A DNA stretch of 64,000 nucleotides, from the NCBI GenBank assembly GCA_021029095.1, contig JAJOHG010000004.1, forward strand, positions 1,240,001 through 1,304,000, written 5' to 3'. Each line of letters begins with the position of its first letter. Within the stretch, counting starts at the first letter, position 1. Origin of the DNA: Phellopilus nigrolimitatus (Eukaryota; Basidiomycota; Agaricomycetes; Hymenochaetales; Hymenochaetaceae). This document shows, piece after piece, positions 1 through 10,824 of the stretch. Both the position numbers and the translations under genes were made by a program. The notes under the pieces were generated by a model. The model did no database searches, was not told the origin of the DNA, and worked only from the letters and a program-made list of their open reading frames with translations.

Positions 1-375
1 GATTGAAATAAAATGAGCAATCGAGGCAGCCAAAATTCAACGCGCATCGTCAGCGTATCATTGATACGTAGCAGCGTTACGAATCGATTTTCAGCAGGTT
101 GTTGACGGATAAAACAGAAACTATATCGTACTACAATATAACCGCACGGTAGTTCATGCGTCAAATGATACTGAATTTATCCCTGAGTAAATCGCATCAT
201 AGCTGAGCTGCGCATATGTATGCTCCTGCATCTGCTGAGTGTACTGATGCTGATTATACTAGCCTTCACTGGTTTACTCTGACAGAAAGATATGACGAGA
301 AGATTGCAAAATACATGCCTGCCAGTGAGTGTGGTGCACCGAGCAAAGGAGACAACAAATGCGCTGACGATGCGC

Positions 376-508
376 GTATTATATAAAACAGATAATAAAG
401 ACCAGCGCCTATTTCGCATTAGCTTGGGATCTCTCATGGCCATTCAGCATAGTAGAATAAAAGTTTACCTGGGTGAAGCCATAAACTCGCTGACAGACAC
501 ATACAGTA
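376..508 (+). repeat. Dispersed repeat, copy 1 of the 5' part
   Basis: This stretch closely matches 1351-1494. Both run from a TATA-like stretch through AATAAAGACC, a CTCATGGCC/CTCGTGGCC block, AGCATAGYAGAATAA and CCTGGGT, and end with GCTGACAGACACATAC. No coding potential is seen. It is most likely a fragment of a transposon or solo-LTR family, but no terminal structure could be identified. The remainder of 1-1065 shows nothing recognisable. Confidence 0.6.
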
Positions 509-1065
509 GCTCAGACACAAAGCCAGCAGTTCCTTGCATACCCTGCTCTCTGTTTTCCATTGATAGCTGAACTAAAAAGGGTGAATTGAAGCCCTTCTTA
601 TGCTGCATATTTCTGTGTAATCTTTATGCCAGTTGGTAATATCAAATAATTAATAACCGCAGACTTCGATTGCATGATGTTGAAGAAATGCTGATTTTGG
701 TACATTTTCGGCTCTGAAGAAGGGACAGATAGATCTTTTCTTTTCTAAATACACACGAGGGTATGATGACCTTGACTGAACATGTATATAAAATTTCAGG
801 CAGAAATATTGAAAACTCGAAGAGGAGATGTAGGGACTACAGTGCGTAAAGGCAAGAGACAACAAGCCGAAATGCTCCGACTGACTTTTCCATCTCACCT
901 TGCCACAACATTATATTCCCTCTTTATTTATATACACTGGATAGGCCTTGTACGTGTCTTCAATACTTGTTGCTTAGATTTCTCAAGTGTCGACTTTTTC
1001 TTTTTTGGCCACTGAAAATTGGAAACAAAAGATATTAATAATGAAATTGTGTTTAAAATAGCGTA

Positions 1066-1338
1066 CAGGTGGGTCAGAAAAGTCTTCGCCCCACTAAATA
1101 AGGAAGTCAGTTCCCGTCTGCCCTATTCACATAAAAACAGTGTCAAATAGTGTTTTACTGTGCATAATCTTTGCTTTAGATGCATACTAGAAACATCCAA
1201 TACATACTTGTTAATTATTTTTCGGTTGTGTTGAGCTGGCAGCATACCATAAACAATGGCTGGCGACAAGTCGTGTGCTACGCAGGCGAGAACTGCCTTC
1301 CTTTTTAAGGGGGCGCGAAGACTTTTCTGACCCACCTG
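1066..1338. mobile_element. MITE with mariner-like terminal inverted repeats
   Basis: The element starts CAGGTGGGTCAGAAAAGTC and ends with the reverse complement GACTTTTCTGACCCACCTG. The inverted repeat continues imperfectly to about 48 bp on each side. It is flanked by TA on the left (1064-1065); the right flank is TG, so one target-site base may have mutated. The interior of about 270 bp has no open frame for a transposase, so it would be non-autonomous. TA target choice and CAGG termini suggest a Tc1/mariner-type master element; that assignment is inference. Confidence 0.75.
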
Positions 1339-1350
1339 TGATATGGTTTA

Positions 1351-1668
1351 TTATGTTATATAAGCGCCCATTCTAAATAAAGACCATCGCTTCACATATT
1401 AGCCAGTTATTTTGGGATTTCTCGTGGCCATTTCAGCATAGCAGAATAATATTTTGCCTGGGTAAAATCATAATCTTGCTGACAGACACATACATTTCTC
1501 CGAATATGGTATTTATTATTTTATTTTGATTTATTTTATTTTTATTCTCTGAAATTTTTTTGAAACAACAACTTCCAAATCGGGAAATCGCGTGTAATTG
1601 AGTATTTTGCTTACTTCTATTAGCGAAACCAAAAAAGAAATCCGAAATTCGCAAAATTCCGGCCCCCA
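1351..1668 (+). repeat. Dispersed repeat, longest copy
   Basis: The first part (1351-1494) matches 376-508 and the second part (about 1511-1668) matches about 7128-7265, including CCAAATCGGGARATC, GAGTATTTTGCTTACTTCTA, TTAGCGAAAC and AATCCGAAATTC. This is therefore the most complete of three visible copies of one family of about 300 bp or more. It lies between the two MITEs. No protein-coding frame is supported. Confidence 0.6.
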
Positions 1669-1691
1669 GCCTGTTGAACGTTGATGGCTTA

Positions 1692-1960
1692 CAGGTGGGT
1701 GTAGAAAATGATGTTGATCGACATGGACACCCGGAAAAGGAAATAGAGTCTCAGCACAGTAGAGAAACCGTTCAAAACCTCCACATCCTACCTTTCATGC
1801 CCGAAGCTTGACTTAATTCGCAAAACAAAAACATTCTGCTGGCAGCACGCAATCCGACTTGTCCCAATCTCAAGCTGCCATGGAAAAAAAAATAGACAGG
1901 TTCAAGAACATGTTTTCTTTTTCGGATGTCCATGTTGATCAACATCATTTTCTAGCACTG
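1692..1960. mobile_element. Second MITE with TA target duplication
   Basis: The left end is CAGGTGGGTGTAGAAAATG; the right end read inward is CAGTGCTAGAAAATGATG. The inverted repeat continues through GATCRACATGGACAYCCG and then A/G-rich sequence for about 50 bp. TA lies directly outside both ends (1690-1691 and 1961-1962). The 269-bp element has no transposase frame. Its first nine bases equal those of the MITE at 1066, but the rest of the terminus differs, so the two belong to related, not identical, families. Confidence 0.75.
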
Positions 1961-2289
1961 TAGTGGTGTCATAAGGAGGTGTAGTAATAGTATACTGTAC
2001 ATGGCTCTAGATATAGTAACATGAATTTATATGTGGGGTGCCCACATATTAGGGGGGGAGCGAAGTGTGTGTGTGTGACTAAGGCTTATTCTGAGCTCTT
2101 TCATTTTAGCTCTCTACTACCACTGATCTAATATCTTCAGTGTGATGTAACCAAAAGTAATGGTTTAAAATCCCTGCTAGTAATGTCAGCTTTTGTATGC
2201 TTCAATGTGCAGAGAGGATGGCTCAAGACACAGAGCAAGTTCTCACATAAGGGACCAGTCCCAGATCACGTGACACGCATTAGGGAGGC

Positions 2290-2710
2290 CGGTAAGTCCA
2301 ATTTTTTTCTCACTAGCCCATATTTAATTTTGTAAGCAAAAAAAGTGAAAATTTTATTTGCTAAGGTCAAGTGTGGAAGGAAGAAAGGAAGAGGAAAGCA
2401 TACCTGCAGCGGCTCGCAGCATCATAATGAGTTCTCACAGGATGGGCAACCTCCATGATAGACTTTTGGGAACCCTATTCTGGTAATTTGATCCCCAAAT
2501 ATTTTTATTATTTTTTGCAAGCAAAAGTGAAATTTTTTTTTGCTGGGCTCAGGATTTTTTTGCGGAAGGAGGGAAAGAAAGAGAGGGGAGACGACCTACA
2601 TACTCGAAGGCACGCACCATCATGGGTAGTTCTCACGGGGGGGGGCCCCACACAGCCACACGCAACACATCACGTGATAGCTTTTTGGGAGCCCCTACAC
2701 CGCCAACTGA
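2290..2710 (+). repeat. Degenerate tandem duplication, unit about 210-230 bp
   Basis: Unit 1 (about 2290-2485) and unit 2 (about 2490-2710) share the same order of landmarks: a T-rich run, GYAAGCAAAA..GTGAAA, TTTGCTRRG, GGAAGGA..GAAAG, ATCATRRKKAGTTCTCAC and GTGATAG or ATGATAG followed by CTTTTGGGA. Divergence is high, so the duplication is old. 2711-3290 holds nothing recognisable. Confidence 0.5.
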
Positions 2711-3290
2711 GTCTAATGTTGTTAAGATAGACAGAGGTATACACCTTAGAAGTGTCACAAATAGTGTTGAATAATGGATTTTGGAAATGTTGATATGGGA
2801 TTTTTTGGAAAAACATAATTGAAATGTTTTAAATAAATACATGTATTATGTTTGGGACAAACTGGTGAAAAAACAGAAAATTTTCTAATGAATTAAGATT
2901 TACATTGCTGTAATTGGAGGATATCATGTAAGGTTTTTAAATGCTACAACAAGTGTTAATAGAGGGCTTGTGTTGTGTTGTAATGCCGATGGGCAGCAAG
3001 ATCGGTATTACAGTTTGTACTTATTTATGCAAGACTTGCCCAGATGTTGGTTGAAGATTAGCCGATAAATGTTTTTTAGACATTTTCGGAGACATCCGAG
3101 TGATGTATCTGGAGGCGTTCAAACGACTTCAACCAAAAAGTAATCTACATATATAGGAAAACACGTAGTAATTACACAAGGCAGAGGTGCAATGCAATGC
3201 TACAAGTAATGTGCATGATTTCGACCATAAAAATACAGATAACCCGTTACTTCGTCATCAACAAAACTTATGTAATCTCTAAAATCATTG

Positions 3291-3560
3291 TTTTTTCGTT
3301 CACACGAACTTGAACTTGTGCTGTCATGTCCGAACTTGTCCTTAACGTCACCATCAAGCTGGGCTACGCGAATACTAAAGTACGTCGCGCACCATGTTTT
3401 CTCTCTTGTTTTTCTATACAACGCACTCATGGTAGTAAGAGACAGGTCTAGAAATGCGAGAGCAAGCCCGCTGCCAGGTTGCTATTGCTTGTACAGCTCC
3501 GACAAGCAAGTGCCCCGGGTGCGCGCACCGCATGAAGTTTCTTCGCGACGCGATACATTA
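3291..3560 (+). pseudogene. Decayed fragment of an eIF2-gamma gene (short copy)
   Basis: Read on the plus strand, 3300-3390 gives a frame-broken match to the eIF2-gamma segment with NEL followed by TIKLGYAN-K. An intron-like gtacgtcg...ctag follows, then KCES and PGCY, which correspond to the zinc-knuckle exon of eIF2-gamma. The same exon-intron-exon order is seen in the longer copy at 5085-6587. Frames are disrupted and both gene ends are missing, so it cannot make a protein. Because the intron is still present it arose by DNA duplication and not by retroposition. Confidence 0.55.
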
Positions 3561-3589
3561 TCGGTGGCTACTTGTATACCTGTCATCTC

Positions 3590-4955
3590 GTCGTCGTCGT
3601 TGCCTCCAACGCCAGAGTCAATTGAACAGAAATCTACCATTGAGGACCGCCCACCACCTCGTTCCGAAGTAGGGAAGGGCATCGGGCACAAGCTCAGCAC
3701 GGGGGCGCCGGGCGGCGCGTCGCTTAACCCGCCCGAGCGCAAGTCTTCATCGTACAGCATGGCAATCCCGACGGCGACTCACCCGACACGAGTGCGTCAT
3801 CCCAGGTCGGCTCGCAGTCCGCGCTTAGTATGAGTATCGCGACATCATCAGTGGCCGATAACAGAGCCGCAGCTGCCACTGCGGCCGCTTGCGAACCGGC
3901 CAGTGTCGCTTCACGCGCGAGTGTAAGCACAGCGCGTTCGCACAGCAGCAATAGCTCGAGCTTGCGAAATGGGCTGAGGATGAAGTGTCGGAAGGGGGCA
4001 GCAGCAGTCGCAAAGGGAAAGGGGGAAAAGGGCCGACATGATACAACGCATTTGCAACGCACACATTCCGGCGGGCGGATTCATCCTCATCTAGGTGTTG
4101 CGGGTTTGTCGGGCGGGACGATACAACAGAGCAAGGTTGGTGGACGCACGGCGGCTGCTACTGCGGCGGCAGCTGCTGCAGCTGCGAGCCACTTTGGACA
4201 ACAGTTAAACGCATGACCACACCACGGTGCGGTTGCGAGTGGAGTCTCGATGCATCCTCCTTCACCTGCACCGTCACGACCATCTGCTCAACCGCAGAAG
4301 CCCAATGGAGTTTCGTCGAAAGGGAAACGTTCGAAGTCGCCTGCGAGGTCGAGCTCGTCCCAGTGGCGCTCTTCTACACTATCAAATACGAAGACAGTGA
4401 ATAGCGGAGCGTCCTTGAAGACATGTTTGCCTTCGGCGACTGCTAGATTGAAGGTGAACGGAGGGGTTTTCCCCGAGCCGTCGTCAAAACAGCGGAAGAT
4501 CGAGTTTGCGGATGATTCTGACTTCTCGACGGATGAAGAGTGGGACACAGAAAACGGCTCGGAGGAGGCTGAGCGCACGAACGGAGAGATTGCGCCCTCC
4601 GCCGCGGATCGCAGACTTGCGGAGGCATCGCAGACTTGCGGAGGCAGCGGCAGAGGCACAAAGGCAAAGAGACCTTTTTGTGAAGGTCGACCGCCGCTCT
4701 TACACGAATCTCAAACCGTACAAATTTTGGCCTGCTTTCTTCGATATTCCATCCCGACCCCACGCTCTTCCCTGTGGACCACCCATATAGGCATAGCCAG
4801 TCTACGCAGGACATCCTCGCGCAACATGGCCGTCCGCTCTATCAGCCCGCACCTCTGCAACCATCGAAGAGCACCACTGCTATGCCTGTCGAGATCGACT
4901 GAACAAAACTCTCGCCCTGTCGCCCGAGGTTATTTCCAAATAGGTGCGTGTCCTG
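3590..4955 (+). pseudogene. Decayed Ser/Ala-rich regulator, possibly AreA-GATA-like/DUF3295 family
   Basis: Low-complexity coding-like sequence runs through several frames: a D/S-rich segment, a serine/alanine segment with a poly-Ala run near 4150-4190, a proline/lysine-rich segment, an acidic segment (FADDSDFSTDEEWDTEN near 4500-4550), and near 4730-4860 SIFHPDPTLFPVDHPYR followed by STQDILAQHGR and SKSTTAMPVE. That last part resembles the conserved C-terminal half of fungal AreA-GATA-like/DUF3295 proteins as I remember them. The frame changes repeatedly, a nine-to-ten-residue stretch is tandemly duplicated around 4605-4640, and no plausible introns repair it, so I call it a pseudogene. Family assignment is tentative. 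Confidence 0.4.
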
Positions 4956-5084
4956 CTGTCTTAATGAACATCACTTGCGTTGAGTTCATTGGCTTGTTCT
5001 GTTAGGCGACATTAAATATTGGTACATAAATTTCATTCCAGTCATGAGAGGTGGCTGAATACGAAATGCTCATGACACGGCGAG

Positions 5085-6587
5085 ATACTGCAGGCACAGT
5101 TGGGCACGTCGCGCACGGGAAGTTGACGGTGGTGAAGGTTATCTCGGGGGTCGTGACCGCGCGCTTCAAGAACGAGCTCGTCCGGAATATATCACCATCA
5201 AGCTGGGCTACGCGAATGCAAAAGTGCGTCGTATGCCGCTTTTCTCTTCTGCTTTTCCATCTTACGGCGGCAAGACATAGATATATATATGTGAGAACGA
5301 GGCGTAGCTGTGACAGGGCTGCTATCGCTCGTCCCACTCCAACAAGGAGGATCACCCGCCGTGCGAGGGTGCGAGCATCACATGAAGCTGTTCAGGTATG
5401 TCTCCTTCGTCAACTGACCCGGACACGATATTCTCATGGCCACCATACTGGACGGTGCGGCAGTCATGGATGCTGCACTCCTTCTCATCACTGGGAATGG
5501 GTCGTGCCCGCAGCCCCAGATTTCTGAGCATCCCAGATCATAAAGCCCAAAAACATCATCATTCTGCAAAACAAGGTTTGACTTGATCAAGGAGGCACAG
5601 GCTCTTGGGCACCAGAAGAGTATCGCTGCGTTCGTAAAAGGTGCGTTCGCGCGTCAACCGAGAAAGAAAAACTCTTGCTACAGAGCTGAGAGGGTTCTGC
5701 TCGCATACAGGCTCCGTGGCGGAGGCATCGCCCCATCATTCCGATCTCCACGCAGCTAAAATACAACATTGATGCAGTGAACGAGTACATCATGAAGCGG
5801 ATCCCGATCCCAGTGTGGGACTGCATGTCGTCCTTGTGGTTGAATGTTGTCGCCGCGGTTGAATGTTGTGCCGCGGTTGATCGTCATCCGCTCGTTCGAT
5901 GTGAACAGTCCCGGCACGGAGGTCAGCGAGCTGAAGAACGGTGTCGCGGGCAGCTCGATTCTTGCGGGTGTGCTCACGCTTGGCATGCATGTCGAGATCT
6001 GCCCGGACATCGCCACAAAGGACGCGCAAGGCCACAATCGCTGCCACCCGATCTTCAGCTGCACCGTCACCTTGCTCGTGAAGAACAACCAGCTGCAATT
6101 AACGGTGTCCGGCGGGCTCATCGGCGTGGGCACGATGATCAACCCGACGCTGTGCCGCGCGGATAGGCTCATCGGGCAGGTGCTCGGCTCGTTGGGCAAA
6201 CTGCTCTAGATCTACACCGGTGCGTCGCTCCATCCTTCTCACGTTTGCTTCAGTGCGCTTACGCCCTTCCTTCTGCGTGCACAGAACTCGAGGTCAGTCT
6301 ATTCCCCTTACAGTGCTTGTTGGATATCCAGACAGAGGACAAGAAGACAGCAAAGGTGACGAAGCTCGTGAAGAACGAGCTGCTGCTGATCAACATCGGC
6401 TCGACGTCGACTGGCGGGTGCGTGCTCAGCGTGAAGGTAAACCTCAAGGCGTTGAGCATCCTCCACCACCTGCACCCGACATCCGGCTCTGCGCTGGCAT
6501 TGCCCACACATCGGATGCAGCCTACACAGCATCTGCATCACAGCGAGCTAGGGTGGGAGGCGGGGGCACCAGTGCTCCTGTATTTTT
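5085..6587 (+). pseudogene. eIF2-gamma (translation initiation factor) pseudogene, longer copy
   Basis: Pieces of the whole GTPase appear in order: a P-loop-like [15 protein letters not shown] (the usual GKST is GKLT here), [11 protein letters not shown], an intron, a zinc-knuckle exon with GCYRS and NKEDHPPCE, then [18 protein letters not shown] across frame breaks near 5420-5500, QLKYNIDAVNEYIMKRIP (5750-5815), [12 protein letters not shown] (5870-5910), [19 protein letters not shown] (6110-6170), an intron after IYT, and KVTKLVKNELLL with NIGSTSTGG (6350-6420). Stops and frameshifts interrupt it, and a short GGTTGAATGTTGT duplication sits at 5835-5865. Introns are retained. A functional eIF2-gamma must exist elsewhere. 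Confidence 0.85.
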
Positions 6588-7897
6588 TTTATTGCTAGCT
6601 TAATTGATGTTTTATATATATAATTGAATAATGACCAAGATTAAAATGCAAGAGCCCAATAGCATGACTAAAGACATCTAAATAATCTTGGTGACTATGG
6701 TCATTAGGTGACAAGTTGTTACGTCTTCAGGTCATTCGTAAAAATGTTTTTTAAACATTTGTCGGCTATATTGCATGGGCATCTGCGGCAGCGGCTGACC
6801 GACAGTTGCCGAAAGCTTCGCAAAACATCCCCGAGGATTGTCATTAAGGGACACATCTGCATGTTGCATTCAGATGTCCTCGGAAAGGTTGCTCCGAGGC
6901 CATTTGGTCACATATGTCAAAGACTCCTTGGGAAATGGTATAACAACATGGTCTATTTAAAAACGGTCAAACAATTGGCGTAATGGTCTTCAAAAAACAC
7001 TTCTCTAAGAGTCAAATTACGTTCTTATCATGACATTCAAACAGCGCAGCGTCAATCTTTATTAAACATTTTGTTCAAATTGCGGTGTATCCGTGTAAAT
7101 GGGAGCTTCGCTCCCAATTACTCATTTTATTTTATTTTACTTTAATTTCCGAAGAAATTGGAACATCTTTTTCCCAAATCGGGAGATCATGTGTACATGT
7201 AATGGAGTATTTTGCTTACTTCTAAGTTCTATTAGCGAAACTAAAACGCAAATCCGAAATTCACCCCGAGCCAGTTGATTTATGTACTGTAGGCTGCCAT
7301 TCTCCTGCAGAGCTGCAATGTGAAGACTACCACTGACTTCATTTCCTAAAATCACGACGAAGACAACGCTTCGATTTCAAGCTATTATTTGCTAGGCGGT
7401 ACAGTATACGTATCGGTTGGTGTACACTGTATGGATCTTACATCGTCAGCGGAAGCGGAAGCGAGGAGATATACATGGGGGTAGAAAGGCAGAAAGAGAA
7501 AGGGGAAAAAAAAAAAAAAAGGAGTCGAGCGCCGAAGGATTAAGTATATAAAACTCGACCATACATGGACGCGCAACAAAACCGGCTATTTTCTCGAAGC
7601 CACGGTGGGTGTGTAATAAAGATGGATCAAGAATATATAGTTATACGAGAAGAAGTTCGGGAAAAAGGGAAGGGGCACAAGCCCGAGTCCCTATACTAAC
7701 ACCAGCATCAGAGTACTTTTTGTCCATTGTCAACTGGCGGGGCGTGGCAGTTACAACATACCGAGGCCATGGTGAAAATTAACCACACTAGAAATCAATG
7801 GCGCGAGTCGGGAAGATATATCCAGGGACAAGAAAGGAAAACAGTGAATGCATGCAATGAGTGAGGATAATGACCTAGCGAGCACATTGCCGCCGAC
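6588..7897. other. Gene-free AT-rich stretch
   Basis: It contains a third copy of the dispersed repeat (about 7128-7265, matching 1511-1668), a poly-A tract near 7506-7520 and presumably the 3' untranslated region of the minus-strand regulator that ends at 7898. No further gene is supported. Confidence 0.5.
7128..7265 (+). repeat. Dispersed repeat, copy of the 3' part
   Basis: It matches about 1511-1668 through CCAAATCGGGAGATC, GAGTATTTTGCTTACTTCTA, ATTAGCGAAAC and AATCCGAAATTC. It is a partial copy of the family whose longest member lies at 1351-1668. Confidence 0.6.
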
Positions 7898-10604
7898 CTA
7901 TCGCCCCACATTCTGCGCGCTGGGCCGCGGCGCCATCACGCTCATGTGTGGGACGCCTCCGTTCGGCTGGCTCGCCTGCAGCGGGCTCGTTGCGTACGAG
8001 ACCGGACTCGGGCTGTGCTCGTGCAGGTCTACCATATGCGCGAGCTCCCCGACCGCAGGCCGCATCGTCGTCGGCGCGCTCTGGCGGCGGAAGCGATCCA
8101 GCAGTGTCTCCGAGTGCGCGAACATGTTCCGGTGGTAGTTGTTCTGGTTCATGTTGGCGCTGTTACCGCCGCCGCCGTGCGCGGGATGCATCTCGTTCGC
8201 CGCACTCGGCCCGTCGGTCTCCGAGTCCGTGTCTTCGACCGCATCTTCGTTCCCACCCCAGCGGAACAAGGCGCGTTTTTGCACGGTGTTTTCCAGTGTC
8301 TGCGACGGGAGGCGCTTGAAGCTCGGGCGGTGGGCCGAGGTTGCGCTCATTGGCGGGTTGTCGTCACTCGAGCTCCCGCCATCCTGAAGGCCTGCCAGAG
8401 GGCCCGGTTCGAAGGACAAGTGTGGCGGGAATCCCTGGTGGTGCATTTGCTGATCCGGTGGGATCGGCTGCGGGCTCGCTGACGAAGAGACAGACAGGCG
8501 GCCTTTACGCGGAACAAAGTTCAAGTTGAGCGGCTTCCGCGCCATGACTGCCTGCTCGTACGACTTGAGGTCATCTGTTGTCTGCACCACAGGCAGGTGC
8601 GTGTGGTTGTGGCCGTTGTTCACACGTGACGGCAACGAGTCCATCTTCTCATCCGGCGGCGTGCGCACGGAAGGCAGCGACGCGACACGAGACAGTCCGC
8701 GTTTCGGCGTGGGCCGCGCTACGTCACCGGGGCCGCCGAGCTGGTTATTCAGTAGCTCAGCCTTCGGTGTCTGTTCGAGCGACGGCCCGGTAAGCGGAGT
8801 CCGTAGGTATTGCTTCCAAAATTCGCGCAATTCGCGCATCTCGGTCTCGCGGTCTCGCGGGCTGGACGGCTGGCCATTGTGGAGGGAGCCATCGTCACCT
8901 CGGAACGGTCGAGGCGTCGAATCCTGAGGGGGGAGCTTCATCGCATGCTGAGTGAAGAAAGGCGCATTCCCTTCCGGGTTGACGTCGTTAAAGTTTCCCA
9001 CATACTGCCCATCCGCATCCGTCAATGACATCAGCTCGAACGACGTAGCGAACCTGCCGTCACGAGAGGGTGGGGGTTGCTGGTCCTCTTCAAACTGGGG
9101 GTAGGGCATAAGATCTTGAGGCTGGAGTTGCTGTTGCTGCTGATCTGAGATCCCAAAGTCGAGCGGAAGGTGCACACTCGACGACGCAGCCGAGTTTGGC
9201 GCCGAAGCACCGCTCCCACCATCGCTAAATTGATCAACCGAACCTCTGCGAGTCTGTAAGTTGTACAAACCACCACCGTGGAAGTCGAGGTTCGCAGGAT
9301 TGAGAAGCGAAGAGGGCCCTCCAAGCTGCGACGAGGAGCCCGGAGGGAGATACTGCGCAAAACCATCCTCCATCTTGCGATGCTGCATCGTAAGATTATA
9401 ATCCGTCGGAACCTGCCATGGGTCAGCCGGCAGGCCATGCTGCTGTTGCGGCTGCTGTTGTGCGTTGTAGAAGGCGTTCGGGCCTGGGCTCGGAATAAGG
9501 TTGGGCCCAGCCGTGCCTGGAGCGTACCCGGGCGGAACCATGGACGCCCTGAGCATCTCGGAATTGCGAAAATGCGCAGCAAGGTCCGGAGAAGACGAGT
9601 CGTGGCCCGAGTCTGTCGTTGCAGACAAGCTGAGCGACGGCGGGTTAGGAGAGTCACTCTCCCAATTAGGCGCACCTGGCTGGCGGCTGAATGCGAACTG
9701 GGTGTTTGGGTAAAACAACTCGCCAGCAGCATTCATGGACGGAACGGTCATGGGGGGTGGGCCCAAAAATAGCTCGTCCGGGTGAGGAACCGACGTAGAT
9801 AGGCCGGACGACGTCGTTGACCCAGAGTCGACAGAGTGACTGTGCTTGTGACCTGGGCCTGACGGGGCAGTCTGTCGCTGAAACTTGACATAGGTGCAAG
9901 GACCTTTGCGTTGCACACATTTTGCTGCAGAAAAAGAGAGAGAGAGAAAATGAGAAAAAGAACGATCGAAGTGGGGCGGGCGATAGACGGCGTGAGAAGC
10001 GAGACCTACAGCACGGGTTGGCGCCATCGCAAGGCAGCGTCGCGATCACACACTGATCGCAGGCCTGCTTGGAGGTCGTCGCTCGGGTGGAGGACGAGCC
10101 ATGCTGGCCCTTTCTGCGGGTTGGTGCGGTGGTGATGGGTGGCTTGTCTCCAGCATGGCACTTGTTGACATGGCGGGAAAGCAGATCACTGACAATTGAC
10201 CATCGCGATTCAGACCAGACATCAATTCAGAGTGCTTCCGGATAGTGCAGGGCAAACACTGACCTGCGGGCGAACTGATCTCCACAGTGCTGGCATTTGT
10301 AAGGACGATCGCCGGTGTCTGAGACAAAGCAAATGAGCGATCGCAGAGAAGAAGCAGGTCAAATCAGAAGAGCGGGGCGGAGTGGGTGGAATGGAGGAGC
10401 CCGAGGGCCACGGCTCGAAGCATGCGACGCCCGGCTTCATGAGCATTGGCACTCGCGCTCCACCAGGATCGGGGCTGATGGCGCGGCAGGTGGGTCTAAA
10501 CGACGGCACTGGAGAGCCTACTTACGGGAGCGCATGTGACGGGCGACATGCTGCGGGCGCGTGAACGTAGCCTGGCAGACGGGACACTTGTGGTCGCCGG
10601 CCAT
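7898..10604 (-). CDS. Transcription factor with two C2H2 fingers and a Zn2Cys6 cluster
   Basis: The four-exon model (10604-10526, 10318-10264, 10188-10010, 9924-7898) gives 779 residues with every junction in phase. The N-terminus has two classical C2H2 fingers: CPVC..F..H..H, the linker HTGDRPYKC, then CQHCGDQFARSDLLSRH. About 40 residues later comes a complete Zn2Cys6 cluster (CDQC-x6-C-x5-C-x2-C-x6-C), split by the third intron after the fourth Cys. The remaining 670 residues are low-complexity, rich in Pro, Ser and Gln (poly-Q near 9130), typical of an activation region. It should bind DNA in the nucleus; the target is unknown. Fungal regulators with both finger types exist, so the fusion is a known architecture. 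The long antisense ORFs here are shadows. Confidence 0.85.
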
Positions 10605-10824
10605 GACGGTGAGGAGATGCGTTGTAGAGCGGGGGAGACGACGAGCGGGGGCTGAGTGCGTCGAGGGCGGATGTTGTGAGATCGGTGTATGCCTCTCCTA
10701 CCGCTTTTACGTCCTTACGCCAAGGGGTCGTCCCTACGTCATACTCGCCCGGAAAGGCAGTCTCCACCCGGCTACTTTATTCAAAATGGCATACAGGTTT
10801 ATGTAATTCAATTTAATTTTCTAC

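Noticed and set aside
3291..6587. Processed (reverse-transcribed) eIF2-gamma copies
   Set aside because: Introns with gt and ag ends are still present at matching positions, so DNA-level duplication fits better.
7946..9772. Long plus-strand ORFs opposite the C2H2/Zn2Cys6 gene
   Set aside because: They are antisense shadows of a GC-rich coding exon, with Arg-rich composition and no motifs.
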